A stretch of DNA of 39,090 bases from Cupriavidus lacunae (GTDB lineage: Bacteria; Pseudomonadota; Gammaproteobacteria; Burkholderiales; Burkholderiaceae): positions 18,977-58,066 of the forward strand of contig NZ_QKWJ01000046.1 in assembly GCF_003353055.1 (NCBI RefSeq), written 5' to 3'. Every line of letters starts with the position of its first letter. The stretch's first letter is position 1. Below are positions 1 to 8,143 of the stretch, piece after piece. The translations under genes and the position numbers were made by a program. Under the pieces are notes generated by a model that was not told where the DNA came from, searched no databases, and saw nothing but the letters and a program-made list of their open reading frames with translations.

Positions 1-1
1 G

Positions 2-1249
2 TTCGGGGTCAAGGGCGGCGGGGAGTCCTTCTTCGACCGCGTCGCCATTCTCGCCGGACAGATTCCTGACACCAACCTGGCCGTGCTGGCCTTCGGACTG
101 GCCGCGCTGGCCGTTCTGCTGCTGGGCGAGAAGTACCTGCCGGGGCGCCCCGTGGCGTTGTTCGTGGTTGTGCTTTCCATCATCGTCCTGTCGGTGACGC
201 CGCTGGGCGCATTGGGCTTCAAGGTCGTTGGTGCACTGCCGCAAGGGCTGCCGGCGTTCCATCTCCCGGGACTTCGGCCGAGCGATGTGGACGGGGTGAT
301 TCCGCTGGCGTTTGCCTGCCTGCTGCTGTCCTATGTGGAGAGCGTGTCGGCGGCGCGTGCGCTCGCGCAGGCGCACGGCTACGAGATCGACCCGCGCCAG
401 GAACTGCTTGGGCTCGGCGCGGCGAACCTGGCGGCCGGGCTGTTCCAGGCCTATCCGGTCGCGGGGGGCCTGTCGCAATCGTCCGTCAACGACAAGGCCG
501 GCGCCCGCACGCCGCTCGCACTGGTATTCGCTTCCGTGACGATCGGACTGTGCCTGATGTTCCTGACCGGCATGCTTGCCAACCTGCCCAACGTGGTGCT
601 TGCTGCCATCGTGCTGGTGGCGGTCAAGGGGCTGATCAACATTGCCGAGCTGCGCCACGTCTGGCGCGTGAGCCGTTTCGAGTTTGCGGTGTCGATGGTG
701 GCTTTCGCCGCCGTACTGCTACTGGGCATTCTGAAAGGGGTGATCGTGGCGGTGCTGGTGTCGATGCTGCTGTTGATCCGCCGCACCGCGCACCCGCATG
801 TAGCCTTGCTCGGCCGTATTTCCGGCACGCGGATCTTCTCCGACATGGAACGCCACCCGGACAACCAGCCGGTTGCGGGCGTGCTGGTCTTGCGCCCCGA
901 GGCGTCGCTGGTTTATTTCAACGTGGAGCATGTGCGCACAGCCATCCGGTGGCGCGTGCGGACTGGCGCTGGCCCGGTGCGGCTGGTGATCTGCGACCTC
1001 TCCCTCAGCCCCGTCGTCGACTTGGCCGGCGCGCGGATGCTTTCGACCCTCGTCGACGAGCTGGGGGCGGCCGGCATCGCGCTGCGCCTCGTCGGCGCGC
1101 ACGCGGCCGCACGCGACATGCTGCGCGCCGAGGGGCTGGAAGCGCGGATCGGGCATATCGGCCGCCGTCCCACCGTGGCCGATGCAGTCGACGAATTCCA
1201 GCACGGGTCCGGCAATGCCGCCAGGCCGATGCCGGAACAACGGCAATAA
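2..1249 (+). CDS. SulP-family inorganic anion transporter with C-terminal STAS domain (5' end outside window)
   Basis: The reading frame is open from the left edge, so the gene begins upstream; about 415 codons are visible, against roughly 550-600 residues for the family. The visible part holds the last hydrophobic segments of the inner-membrane transport domain, including YVESVSAARALAQAHGYEID and GGLSQSSVNDKAGARTPLA, which are typical SulP (SLC26-like) signatures. A cytoplasmic STAS domain occupies roughly the last 110 residues. SulP proteins carry sulfate, bicarbonate or other anions; the substrate cannot be read from the sequence. The STAS loop reads DLSLSPVVDLAGARML and lacks the Ser/Thr that is phosphorylated in anti-sigma-antagonist STAS proteins, which fits a transporter. 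The DUF2252 gene follows after 13 bp and is probably co-transcribed. Confidence 0.9.
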   Translation, partial: FGVKGGGESFFDRVAILAGQIPDTNLAVLAFGLAALAVLLLGEKYLPGRPVALFVVVLSIIVLSVTPLGALGFKVVGALPQGLPAFHLPGLRPSDVDGVIPLAFACLLLSYVESVSAARALAQAHGYEIDPRQELLGLGAANLAAGLFQAYPVAGGLSQSSVNDKAGARTPLALVFASVTIGLCLMFLTGMLANLPNVVLAAIVLVAVKGLINIAELRHVWRVSRFEFAVSMVAFAAVLLLGILKGVIVAVLVSMLLLIRRTAHPHVALLGRISGTRIFSDMERHPDNQPVAGVLVLRPEASLVYFNVEHVRTAIRWRVRTGAGPVRLVICDLSLSPVVDLAGARMLSTLVDELGAAGIALRLVGAHAAARDMLRAEGLEARIGHIGRRPTVADAVDEFQHGSGNAARPMPEQRQ

Positions 1250-1262
1250 CGAAGGATGCACC

Positions 1263-2684
1263 ATGACCAAGGCAGACAAGACCCTTCGCAACGGCGAGAG
1301 CGCCCCCGCGTCCGCCTACCTGACCGCCGACGAGCGTGCCGCCAGGGGCCGGGCCCTGCGCGACACGGTGCCGCGCTCTTCTCAATCTGGCTGGACGCCA
1401 GCCCCCGACCGTCGCGACCCGGTGACTCTGCTGGAAGAATCGAACGCCGGCCGGATGATGGAACTGGTCCCCATCCGCTTCGGCCGCATGTCGGCCTCGC
1501 CCTTCGCCTTCTACCGGGGCGCGGCGGCGGTCATGGCAGCCGACCTGGCGGGCGCGCCCACGAGTGACATCCGCGTGCAGGCCTGCGGCGACGCGCACCT
1601 GATGAACTTCGGCGGCTTCGCCACGCCGGAGCGCAACATCATCTTCGACATCAACGATCTCGACGAGACGCTCCCGGCACCCTTCGAATGGGACCTGAAG
1701 CGGCTGGCGGCCAGCATCGTCATCGCGGCGGAGCACCTCGCACTGCCGAAGAGCGACGCGGCCCGCGTGGTGACGAACGCAGTGCGCGAATACCGCGAAC
1801 GGATGCACAACTACGGCTGGATGCGCGCGCTCGACGTCTGGTACGACCGCATCGACCTGCAGAAGTATGAGGACCGCTCTGGCGACCCCGACATCGTCGC
1901 GGCGGTGCGCAAGCGGCTGGCGGAGCGCATCGAGGTGGAGCGGCGCAAATCCGTGCCCGAGCACCTGTATCCCAAGCTTGTCTCGGCGGAAGGGGAAACG
2001 CCGCGCATCAAGGATGAGCCGCCGCTGATCTTCCATCCGCCGGAAGACCTCGCCCCAGGGTTGGCTTCGGGCTACGAGGAAGCCATTGCGGCGTATCGCG
2101 AGAGTCTGGCCGACCATACGCGGGTGCTGTTCGACCGCTTCCATTTCTTCGACATGGCCATCAAGGTGGTCGGCGTCGGCAGCGTCGGCACGATGTGCGG
2201 GGTGGGCCTGTTCATGGCGGCCGACAACGATCCGCTATTCCTGCAGGTGAAGGAGGCACGGGCGTCGGTACTGGAGCCGTACGCCGGCAGAAGCGTATAT
2301 CCTAACCACGGCCAGCGCGTCATCGTCGGCCAGCGGCTGATGCAGTCCGCGAGCGACGTCTTCCTGGGCTGGACCCGCGGCAAGAGCGGGCGCGATTTCT
2401 ATATCCGCCAGATGCGCGACATGAAGATGTCCGCCGTGATCGAGGACTGGGATGCCGGCCTGCTGAGGCAGTATGGCCGGATGTGCGCCCACGCGCTGGC
2501 CCGCGCACATGCGCGGTCTGGCGACGCGGCGATGATCGCGGGGTACATGGGTTCCGGGCAAACTTTCGACGATGCGATCTGCGAGTTCGCCACTGAGTAC
2601 TGCTCGCAGAACCGGAGCGACTACCGTGCCTTCATTGCCGCGATCCGTGAAGGGCGCATCGACGCGAAAATCGAGGAGAGCTAA
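1263..2684 (+). CDS. DUF2252 family protein
   Basis: A 473-residue soluble protein without signal peptide or membrane segments. It matches the DUF2252 family through GDAHLMNFGGF (D110, H112, N115) and FDINDLDETLPAPFEWDLKR (from D129). These motifs resemble the catalytic HxDxxxxN and metal-binding DFG-type loops of aminoglycoside phosphotransferase-like kinases, so a kinase-like fold is plausible, but no reaction is established for the family. The ATG at 1263 is chosen over in-frame starts upstream because AAGGA lies 8 bases before it and the longer form would overlap the SulP gene. It sits 13 bp behind the SulP gene, suggesting one transcript. Confidence 0.85.
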   Translation: MTKADKTLRNGESAPASAYLTADERAARGRALRDTVPRSSQSGWTPAPDRRDPVTLLEESNAGRMMELVPIRFGRMSASPFAFYRGAAAVMAADLAGAPTSDIRVQACGDAHLMNFGGFATPERNIIFDINDLDETLPAPFEWDLKRLAASIVIAAEHLALPKSDAARVVTNAVREYRERMHNYGWMRALDVWYDRIDLQKYEDRSGDPDIVAAVRKRLAERIEVERRKSVPEHLYPKLVSAEGETPRIKDEPPLIFHPPEDLAPGLASGYEEAIAAYRESLADHTRVLFDRFHFFDMAIKVVGVGSVGTMCGVGLFMAADNDPLFLQVKEARASVLEPYAGRSVYPNHGQRVIVGQRLMQSASDVFLGWTRGKSGRDFYIRQMRDMKMSAVIEDWDAGLLRQYGRMCAHALARAHARSGDAAMIAGYMGSGQTFDDAICEFATEYCSQNRSDYRAFIAAIREGRIDAKIEES

Positions 2685-2700
2685 GCGTGCGGCGGCGGCT

Positions 2701-3618
2701 TCAACCGTCCAGCCACTGGTATTGAAGCGCCAGCGTGATTGCCTTGTAATCGCCCCCTGCGCGGGTTATCAATCCCCTGGACGCGCCCAGCTTGGCAGAC
2801 CAGCCTCGGACGATCGGTACCGATAGCGTGATGCCGTAGCGTGAGTTTTCCTGCCGATCGGCATTAGTCACGCCGTTCACCGAGGTGTTGCCGCCGGTAT
2901 AGAAGCCAGCATCGGCGGCAATCCACAAGGCAGGCCGGAACTGGTAGCCGCCATGCAACTGTAGTACGCCGAGGGGCGATTGTGCTCGCCGGTTGCTGCC
3001 GAGGAAAGCCGTGTTGTCTCCGAACACCCACACACCCGCGGAGACTTCTGCAAACCAATTGCCGATCGGCCGCGACAACCCGATTTCCGATTTCACAGCC
3101 CAGCGATGGGCACCAATATTGATCAAGCGGTTCGCATTGTATTGCCCCGTTGGGGCAATGACTGTAACACTCCCGCCAAGCATGCCAGTCGACGCCCGCC
3201 TTGCAAAATCAGCGGGACTCAGTGCTGGACCGCCCACAAAATTGACGGCCAGCCGCATTCGGACATCGCCAATTCCCGCGCGGTGAATGAAGTTCGGTGC
3301 GTCGAACACGTTTCCACTGACATCGCCGCTCGCGAAAGGTATGGCCAGGCCGATCGAAGCCGTTCGCCCGGCGAGGTCGAACGCGCGCACATAGCCGGCC
3401 CCATAGATGTTTATCCTGGCGTGCACATCCGTGATGGGCAGTGACGGGTCGGTCAGGACGTCGCCGGTCAGCAACGTATAGGTCGCAGCGAGAAAGTTCG
3501 CGCCGACAGGCAAGGCGGAATAAGCACGAGGTTCCAGTTCCTGTGCGTGGGCAACCGTCAGACCCCAGAGAGCAAGCCATACCCACCAGGTGACAATGGT
3601 CCGTCCAAAAGCTGGCAT
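2701..3618 (-). CDS. Outer-membrane beta-barrel protein, Phenol_MetA_deg (MetA-pathway) type
   Basis: A 305-residue protein starting MPAFGRTIVTWWVWLALWG with a clear signal peptide ending near VAHAQ. The mature part begins LEPRAYSALPVGANFLAATY and continues with alternating amphipathic strands rich in Gly, Asn and aromatics, as in the Phenol_MetA_deg/transporter outer-membrane family linked to uptake of aromatic or hydrophobic compounds. The ATG at 3618 is preferred for its signal peptide and an upstream AAGG; another ATG lies at 3657. The frame stays open upstream into a lytic-transglycosylase-like remnant, so a 525-residue fused product is formally possible. It converges on the DUF2252 gene with a gap of only 16 bp. 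Confidence 0.75.
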   Translation of the reverse strand: MPAFGRTIVTWWVWLALWGLTVAHAQELEPRAYSALPVGANFLAATYTLLTGDVLTDPSLPITDVHARINIYGAGYVRAFDLAGRTASIGLAIPFASGDVSGNVFDAPNFIHRAGIGDVRMRLAVNFVGGPALSPADFARRASTGMLGGSVTVIAPTGQYNANRLINIGAHRWAVKSEIGLSRPIGNWFAEVSAGVWVFGDNTAFLGSNRRAQSPLGVLQLHGGYQFRPALWIAADAGFYTGGNTSVNGVTNADRQENSRYGITLSVPIVRGWSAKLGASRGLITRAGGDYKAITLALQYQWLDG

Positions 3619-3657
3619 GACGACGCCTTCGATCAATTTACCTATGTATGCGGGCAT

Positions 3658-4278
3658 TATGGACGACGGCGGGCGGCATAATTCCCCGGCGTGCAGGAAA
3701 AGCCAAGCTTCGGCGGATGGGCCGGCCGGCGCCTTCCCCTCAGTCGGCGGATGCCGAACCCGCCCGCTGTTCAGGATGGGCGTCCTGGGGCCGGTCACCA
3801 CCAGTTCGCGCACCGGCTTCTGGTCGCGTGGCGCGGCAAAGTCGACCAGCTTCAGCCGCTCCTCCGCCTCTGTCAGGTTGCCCGCCCTGGGGATGATAAT
3901 GACAGTCAGCGGCCGCTTGCCAAGCCGGCTGGCATATTTCCTGTTCAGGTATCGCTCGAACTCGCGCACCAGATCCGCAGTCAATCCGCGTTTGTGGCCC
4001 CGCTCACTGAAGTACAAGGTGCGGCTGTAGGGCACCAGCACGCGGACAACCCGGTGCTCGAGCGTCGCGTCGAAGTCGCCCTTCCACTGCTTGGTGGCGA
4101 GGTTGAGCCTGCGCACCGGCGCAGCGCCGGTCTTGTTGGTCGGCTGGGCAGAGCGAGCCCCCGGTGCGACATCTGGCGCCAGGGAATGCTGCGCCGAAGC
4201 AAGCGACCCGCAGAAGCACAAGACCCCCACCAAGCCTTTCAAGAACCGGCTTGCCGGACGCGTGCACACGTTCTCCAT
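3658..4278 (-). pseudogene. MltF-like / periplasmic substrate-binding domain remnant with internal deletion
   Basis: The frame starts MENVCTRPASRFLKGLVGVL, a signal-peptide-like start, and continues with ATKQWKGDFDATLEHRVVRV, LVPYSRTLYFSERG and AEERLKLVDFA. These are landmarks of the solute-binding domain found in membrane-bound lytic transglycosylase F-like proteins. The segment normally lying between the VIIIP strand and the GNLT loop is missing, and the glycosidase domain expected downstream is absent. After VRELVVTGPRTPIL the sequence becomes unrelated filler, then runs without a stop into the neighbouring outer-membrane gene. I read it as a decayed gene left by two deletions. The family assignment rests on remembered motif similarity, not a search. 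Confidence 0.6.
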
Positions 4279-4529
4279 GTGTCCAGCTCAGGTTGATACT
4301 TTTTCGGCAAATTCCTCGAAGGTCAGCGGCTGGACCAAGTTCTTGCGCGCAGCGCATGCTTCGACGCACTCTGGATGCGGTCCGACTTCGGCCTGAAGCG
4401 GCGGCAGGTGGACGCATCAGCAAGATGAGGTCGTGGCGGCGGTCCGATCTAGACCCCAGCCGGCGACCCTTTCAGTTCATCCGCGGGCGTTAGGAAGATA
4501 TTTCCCTTGATCCTTATGCGCAGTATGCT

Positions 4530-4565
4530 GGGACTGCCACCCGGCAAGCAATTCCTGGGAGTCCC
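4530..4565 (+). promoter_or_regulatory. Inverted repeat overlapping the ribosome binding site
   Basis: GGGACT at 4530-4535 is complementary to AGTCCC at 4560-4565, with a 24-base loop. The right arm overlaps the GGGAG Shine-Dalgarno sequence of the membrane-protein gene starting at 4569. It could modestly mask ribosome binding; six-base arms with such a loop also occur by chance. Confidence 0.25.
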
Positions 4566-4568
4566 ATC

Positions 4569-5747
4569 ATGGCCAAGGGTCAGTTACGCGGCAACCGCGA
4601 AGCCAAGAAGCCCACCATCCGCTGGATCAAAAACCCGGCGTGGGACCTCGTTTGGGTGCTGAATGCACTGTGGTTAGCCCCCCTGGTCCTTCTGCTGGCG
4701 CGGGGTCATGACGACGTGCGCGCCAGCCCGGTGGACGGGCTGTTCTTCGCCTTCGCGGTACCTCTATGGTTCGGCCACCGCGTCTCATCGGCCTGGTTGG
4801 CCTACGCAACCCCGGCCTACCGTCACCTGCTCGCCACGCAGCGGCTGCGCTTCGTAGTGGCCCCGTTGGCCATCGCCGTGGCCTGCTTCGCCCTGTTTCT
4901 GACTCCCGAGAGCGTGCTGCCGATGCCGCTGACTGAGCGCGTGGTCTGGTTGGCCGTCCTCGACTACCTGCTGGTGAGTCACCATTTCGCCGCGCAGCAC
5001 TTTGGGCTGCTTAGCCTCTACCGCGCGCGCGCGGGACGATCGTCTGACGCAGTCACGCGACGGCTTGACCGGTGGTTCGCGCTTGTCGTGGGCGGCGGTT
5101 TCGTCGTACTGGCAGACGCCCTGGCAGGATCGATTGCCTTCCAGGATCGCTGGATCGACCCGCTGCTGGGCGAGGGCTGGTCGGACATGTTCGCGCGCAC
5201 GCTGCACGATGGCGGCGTTTCCTTCGTCGTGATCCTGACCGCCCTGATGCTATGCGTCGAACTGCGCTCGCAGCGCGCATCGCTGCCGCGCGTGGCCTAC
5301 GTCCTCAGCGTCTCGTCCATGGTGCTCTTCGCCTTCCTCGCGCGCGACCCCTTCCTGTTCATCGTGCTGTGGAGCGTGCAGCATTGGAGCGCGGCAATGG
5401 GACTCGCCTCGCTCGCGGCTTCCGGGGGGGACCAGGCGCCTGGCACGCACTGGCAGCGGTTGCTGGCGCCCATCAATCGACGCGGCTGGGCCGTTCTGCT
5501 CGTGCTCGCCGTCGCCTCCACCCTGCTGCTACCGGTACTGGAGGTAGAGGCCGTGACCGACGAATACGCCTACGCCGATCGCATCTTCGGCGAGGCGGCG
5601 CGCTGGCTGCGCTCTTCACCTTTCGTGCCGGCGCTGCTGGCGCTGGGCTTCGCGACCGGCTTCATCCACTACCTGCTCGATCGCGCAGTCTTCCGCTTCT
5701 CCTCGCCTGAGGTCAGGCAAGCGGCCCGCGGGCTGTTGCGGTTCTGA
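4569..5747 (+). CDS. Polytopic membrane protein of unknown function with a MAKGQ-type N-terminus
   Basis: 392 residues with about eight to ten hydrophobic segments from residue 25 onward. Conserved-looking polar residues lie in or beside helices: WFGHRVSSAWLAY, LLVSHHFAAQHFGLLSLYR and LWSVQHWSAAMGLAS. Clustered His of this kind suggests metal or haem binding, and a Brp/Blh-like comparison came to mind, but I cannot name the family. The first 16 residues, MAKGQLRGNREAKKPT, match the start of a separate family of very short basic proteins common in Burkholderiales, as if that gene's start had been joined to the membrane protein. GGGAG precedes the ATG at 4569. The gene stands alone between oppositely oriented genes. 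Confidence 0.7.
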   Translation: MAKGQLRGNREAKKPTIRWIKNPAWDLVWVLNALWLAPLVLLLARGHDDVRASPVDGLFFAFAVPLWFGHRVSSAWLAYATPAYRHLLATQRLRFVVAPLAIAVACFALFLTPESVLPMPLTERVVWLAVLDYLLVSHHFAAQHFGLLSLYRARAGRSSDAVTRRLDRWFALVVGGGFVVLADALAGSIAFQDRWIDPLLGEGWSDMFARTLHDGGVSFVVILTALMLCVELRSQRASLPRVAYVLSVSSMVLFAFLARDPFLFIVLWSVQHWSAAMGLASLAASGGDQAPGTHWQRLLAPINRRGWAVLLVLAVASTLLLPVLEVEAVTDEYAYADRIFGEAARWLRSSPFVPALLALGFATGFIHYLLDRAVFRFSSPEVRQAARGLLRF

Positions 5748-6280
5748 TTTTTTTCACTAATGGCGACCGTCGCCAAGCCAGGAGCGCCAAGTGCGCGCTG
5801 TCGCGACTGGACTGATCGCGCAGGGGCTACTGCGTCGCGCTGGCCGAGTGATCGAATGATGATGCCCGCTACCGACCGCTCATGGCTGCCGATTCAACCG
5901 GTCGATGCAGCATCGCATCACGCACCGGGGGGCTTGTTTCACAGGGCGCTTGCGTATCTATCCGCTTCAAGGACAACCGAATATGGCTATCGCCAATTTT
6001 GCAAGCCCGCGCCGTGCTGGCGCCCGCATCAAGCGCGCCCGTACCGTGCGCCCTCTTTGTCCGTTCCGAGTGCTCGATACGGAAGAATGGTCCGGCCGGG
6101 CTGCGGTCACGGTTGGGAAAAATCTAAGAACATCCCTTCGGCCAATGCCTCCCAGAGATGGCCTGTATTGCACTGAAGTCGTCAGAGAACTCAAGCTTCG
6201 TGGCGAGAACATAGCTCCCGCCGCAGGGAAACGTCAGCGTTACCTTAGTGCACGCACTCTCGAGTTTCGGATGCTCATGC
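5748..6280. other. Gene-poor spacer, 533 bp
   Basis: No open frame here has a convincing protein family, ribosome binding site or codon pattern. Base composition is less GC-rich than the flanking genes. A stretch near 5870-5915 (ACCGACCGCT ... ACCGGTCG) vaguely recalls the palindromic repeat described elsewhere in the window, but it is too degenerate to call. Confidence 0.5.
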
Positions 6281-7063
6281 CTATGCCTGACGCTGGCCAG
6301 CATCAGAGGTCGGATCCTGCGACTGCAATGCAACGCTGATTTCGTTTGCCGCGGCCGCAAGCAGATGTGTCAGGCGCGTGATGCCGCGCGCGTCGATTGC
6401 GGATTCCGAAACCACGTAGCTCAGGCTGCCGATGGCGCGGCCATCTTCGCTGAGCACGGGTGCGGCAAGTCCAACGCGTCCGCGGTCAATCTGTCCGTGA
6501 GAGACCGCGTGCCCCGCGCGGCGCAACTGGCTTAACGCCTGGCGGAACGTGGCCCAGTCGTCGCCAAGGCCCGCCGAGCGGATTTCATCGGCGTGCTTGT
6601 GATAGATCGCCTGCAGCGTCCGGGTCTGCTGATAAGCCAGGATGATCCTTGACGTAGCACCGCGAAACATGGGCATGGGACGCCCGCGTTCGTAGCTGAC
6701 CACGGATTGCGGGCCGGGCCCGAGCACCTGGTGCACGCAAAGCACCGAGTCGGCGAACGCGCGGCACAGCAGCATCACCGAGCCGGCCGGCGCAAAGCCG
6801 ATCAGCTCTTCCATGACCGGACGCGCCAGTTGCAGCATGGGGTCGGTCAGCTGGATCTGCCGGTCCAGCTGAATGATCGCGGGGCCAAGCACATAGCGCC
6901 CTGCGCCAGCCGGCGCTACCAAGCCAATCTCCATCAGGTTCGACAGGTAGCGGTAGGCGCTGCTGATCGACACCTCTAGCCGCGCCGCCACCTCCTCCGC
7001 TGTCCAGATCGGCTTCTCCAGGGAAAAAAGCCCCAGCACCCCCAAGGCACGATCGGTTGCCAT
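6281..7063 (-). CDS. IclR-family transcriptional regulator
   Basis: 260 residues. An N-terminal winged helix-turn-helix (about residues 1-60; WTAEEVAARLEVSISSAYRY then LSNLMEIGLV) is followed by an IclR effector-binding domain (about 75-250) with VSYERGRPMPMFRGATSRII and a C-terminal GSLSYVVSES strand. IclR proteins bind a small aromatic or aliphatic effector and repress or activate neighbouring catabolic genes. It is divergent from the aromatic-catabolism run starting at 7259, with a 195 bp AT-richer intergenic region, so it is the likely local regulator and probably autoregulates. The effector is inferred to be a pathway substrate or intermediate. The gene appears intact. Confidence 0.93.
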   Translation of the reverse strand: MATDRALGVLGLFSLEKPIWTAEEVAARLEVSISSAYRYLSNLMEIGLVAPAGAGRYVLGPAIIQLDRQIQLTDPMLQLARPVMEELIGFAPAGSVMLLCRAFADSVLCVHQVLGPGPQSVVSYERGRPMPMFRGATSRIILAYQQTRTLQAIYHKHADEIRSAGLGDDWATFRQALSQLRRAGHAVSHGQIDRGRVGLAAPVLSEDGRAIGSLSYVVSESAIDARGITRLTHLLAAAANEISVALQSQDPTSDAGQRQA

Positions 7064-7258
7064 TGCCCGTCTCTCGCCAGAAATTCGTCTGCCTGAAGCA
7101 TAGCATCAAATTCCGTCGCCTTGAAGCCAACAAATTATCCTTATATGAGTATTCTGGTAAACGTTACGTGTGTTTTTATCAAAATATGACAATACTGCAT
7201 TCATCGAACGGCCAACACAAGGCGCTTGTGATGGCACCATCACCTTCAGGGGACGACA
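7064..7258. promoter_or_regulatory. Divergent promoter region of the iclR gene and the catabolic run
   Basis: This 195 bp stretch is markedly AT-rich compared with its surroundings and separates divergent genes, so both promoters should lie here. GTAA-ACG-TTAC at 7157-7167 is a small inverted repeat and the best visible candidate for an IclR half-site pair. No -35/-10 pair can be assigned with confidence. Confidence 0.5.
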
Positions 7259-8107
7259 GTGAAGCTACTAAGTTTTGAGTACCGTAACCAGCACTCCTTC
7301 GGCGTGGTTGCCGGTGACCGTGTGATTGACCTGGGCCCTCATCGGGCAGCGCTCGGCACGAGCCTCCGGGATGCGCTCGAGCGCGGCGCGCTGCCGGCCA
7401 TCGCGGAAATCGCCAAGCAGAGTGAAGCGACCATTTCGCTGTCCGAAGTCCGCTTTCTGCCGGTTATCCCGAACCCCGCGAAGATCCTCTGCGTAGGTAT
7501 CAACTACGCATCGCACGTGAAGGAAACGGGGCGAGAGATGCCCAGGTATCCAATGTTCTTCACGCGCTTTGCCGATTCTCAAACCGCCCACGAGCAGCCG
7601 ATCCTTCGTCCCAGGGCTTCGGAAAAGCTGGATTTCGAAGGCGAATTGGCGGTGGTCATCGGCAAGACCGCGCGGCACGTTAGTGCCGCAGATGCCCTCA
7701 GCCACGTGGCGGGCTACGCCTGCTACAACGACGGCAGTGTGCGCGACTGGCAGAAGCACACCATCCAGTTCACACCCGGCAAGAACTTCCCGCAGACCGG
7801 CGCCTTCGGGCCCTGGCTCGTGACCGCCGACGAGATTCCCGATCCGTCGCGGCTCTCGCTGACCACCCGGCTGAATGGCGAGGTCGTGCAACAGGCCACC
7901 ACCGACGACCTGATATTCAGCGTGGGCGAGGTCATTGCCTACTGCGCCACCTTTACCGAGCTGCGCCCGGGCGACGTCATCATCACCGGCACCACCGGAG
8001 GCGTTGGCGCCTTCCGCGAGCCGCCGCTGTGGATGCGAGCCGGTGATGTCGTCGAGGTTGAGATTTCCGCGATCGGCGTGCTGCGCAACACCATCCGCGA
8101 TGAGTAA
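7259..8107 (+). CDS. Fumarylacetoacetate hydrolase family enzyme
   Basis: 282 residues; GTG start preceded by AGGGGA. Residues about 1-65 form the small N-terminal domain and 70-280 the FAH catalytic domain, with ILCVGINYASHVKE, the acidic metal-binding stretch KLDFEGELAVVIGK, NDGSVRDWQ and a C-terminal GDVIITGTTGGVG. The family uses Mg2+ or Mn2+ and covers C-C bond hydrolases, decarboxylases and hydratases of oxo-dienoates in meta-cleavage pathways, as well as acylpyruvases. It is first in the catabolic run, 36 bp before the flavin monooxygenase, and most likely acts on a ring-cleavage product. The exact reaction cannot be fixed from sequence. Confidence 0.88.
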   Translation: MKLLSFEYRNQHSFGVVAGDRVIDLGPHRAALGTSLRDALERGALPAIAEIAKQSEATISLSEVRFLPVIPNPAKILCVGINYASHVKETGREMPRYPMFFTRFADSQTAHEQPILRPRASEKLDFEGELAVVIGKTARHVSAADALSHVAGYACYNDGSVRDWQKHTIQFTPGKNFPQTGAFGPWLVTADEIPDPSRLSLTTRLNGEVVQQATTDDLIFSVGEVIAYCATFTELRPGDVIITGTTGGVGAFREPPLWMRAGDVVEVEISAIGVLRNTIRDE

Positions 8108-8143
8108 GGACCTCGCGGAGGCACGGCACACAGGAGACAAATC

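Noticed and set aside
5905..6339. 144-codon plus-strand frame in the spacer after the membrane protein
   Set aside because: It has no start signal or domain and overlaps the end of the iclR gene on the other strand.
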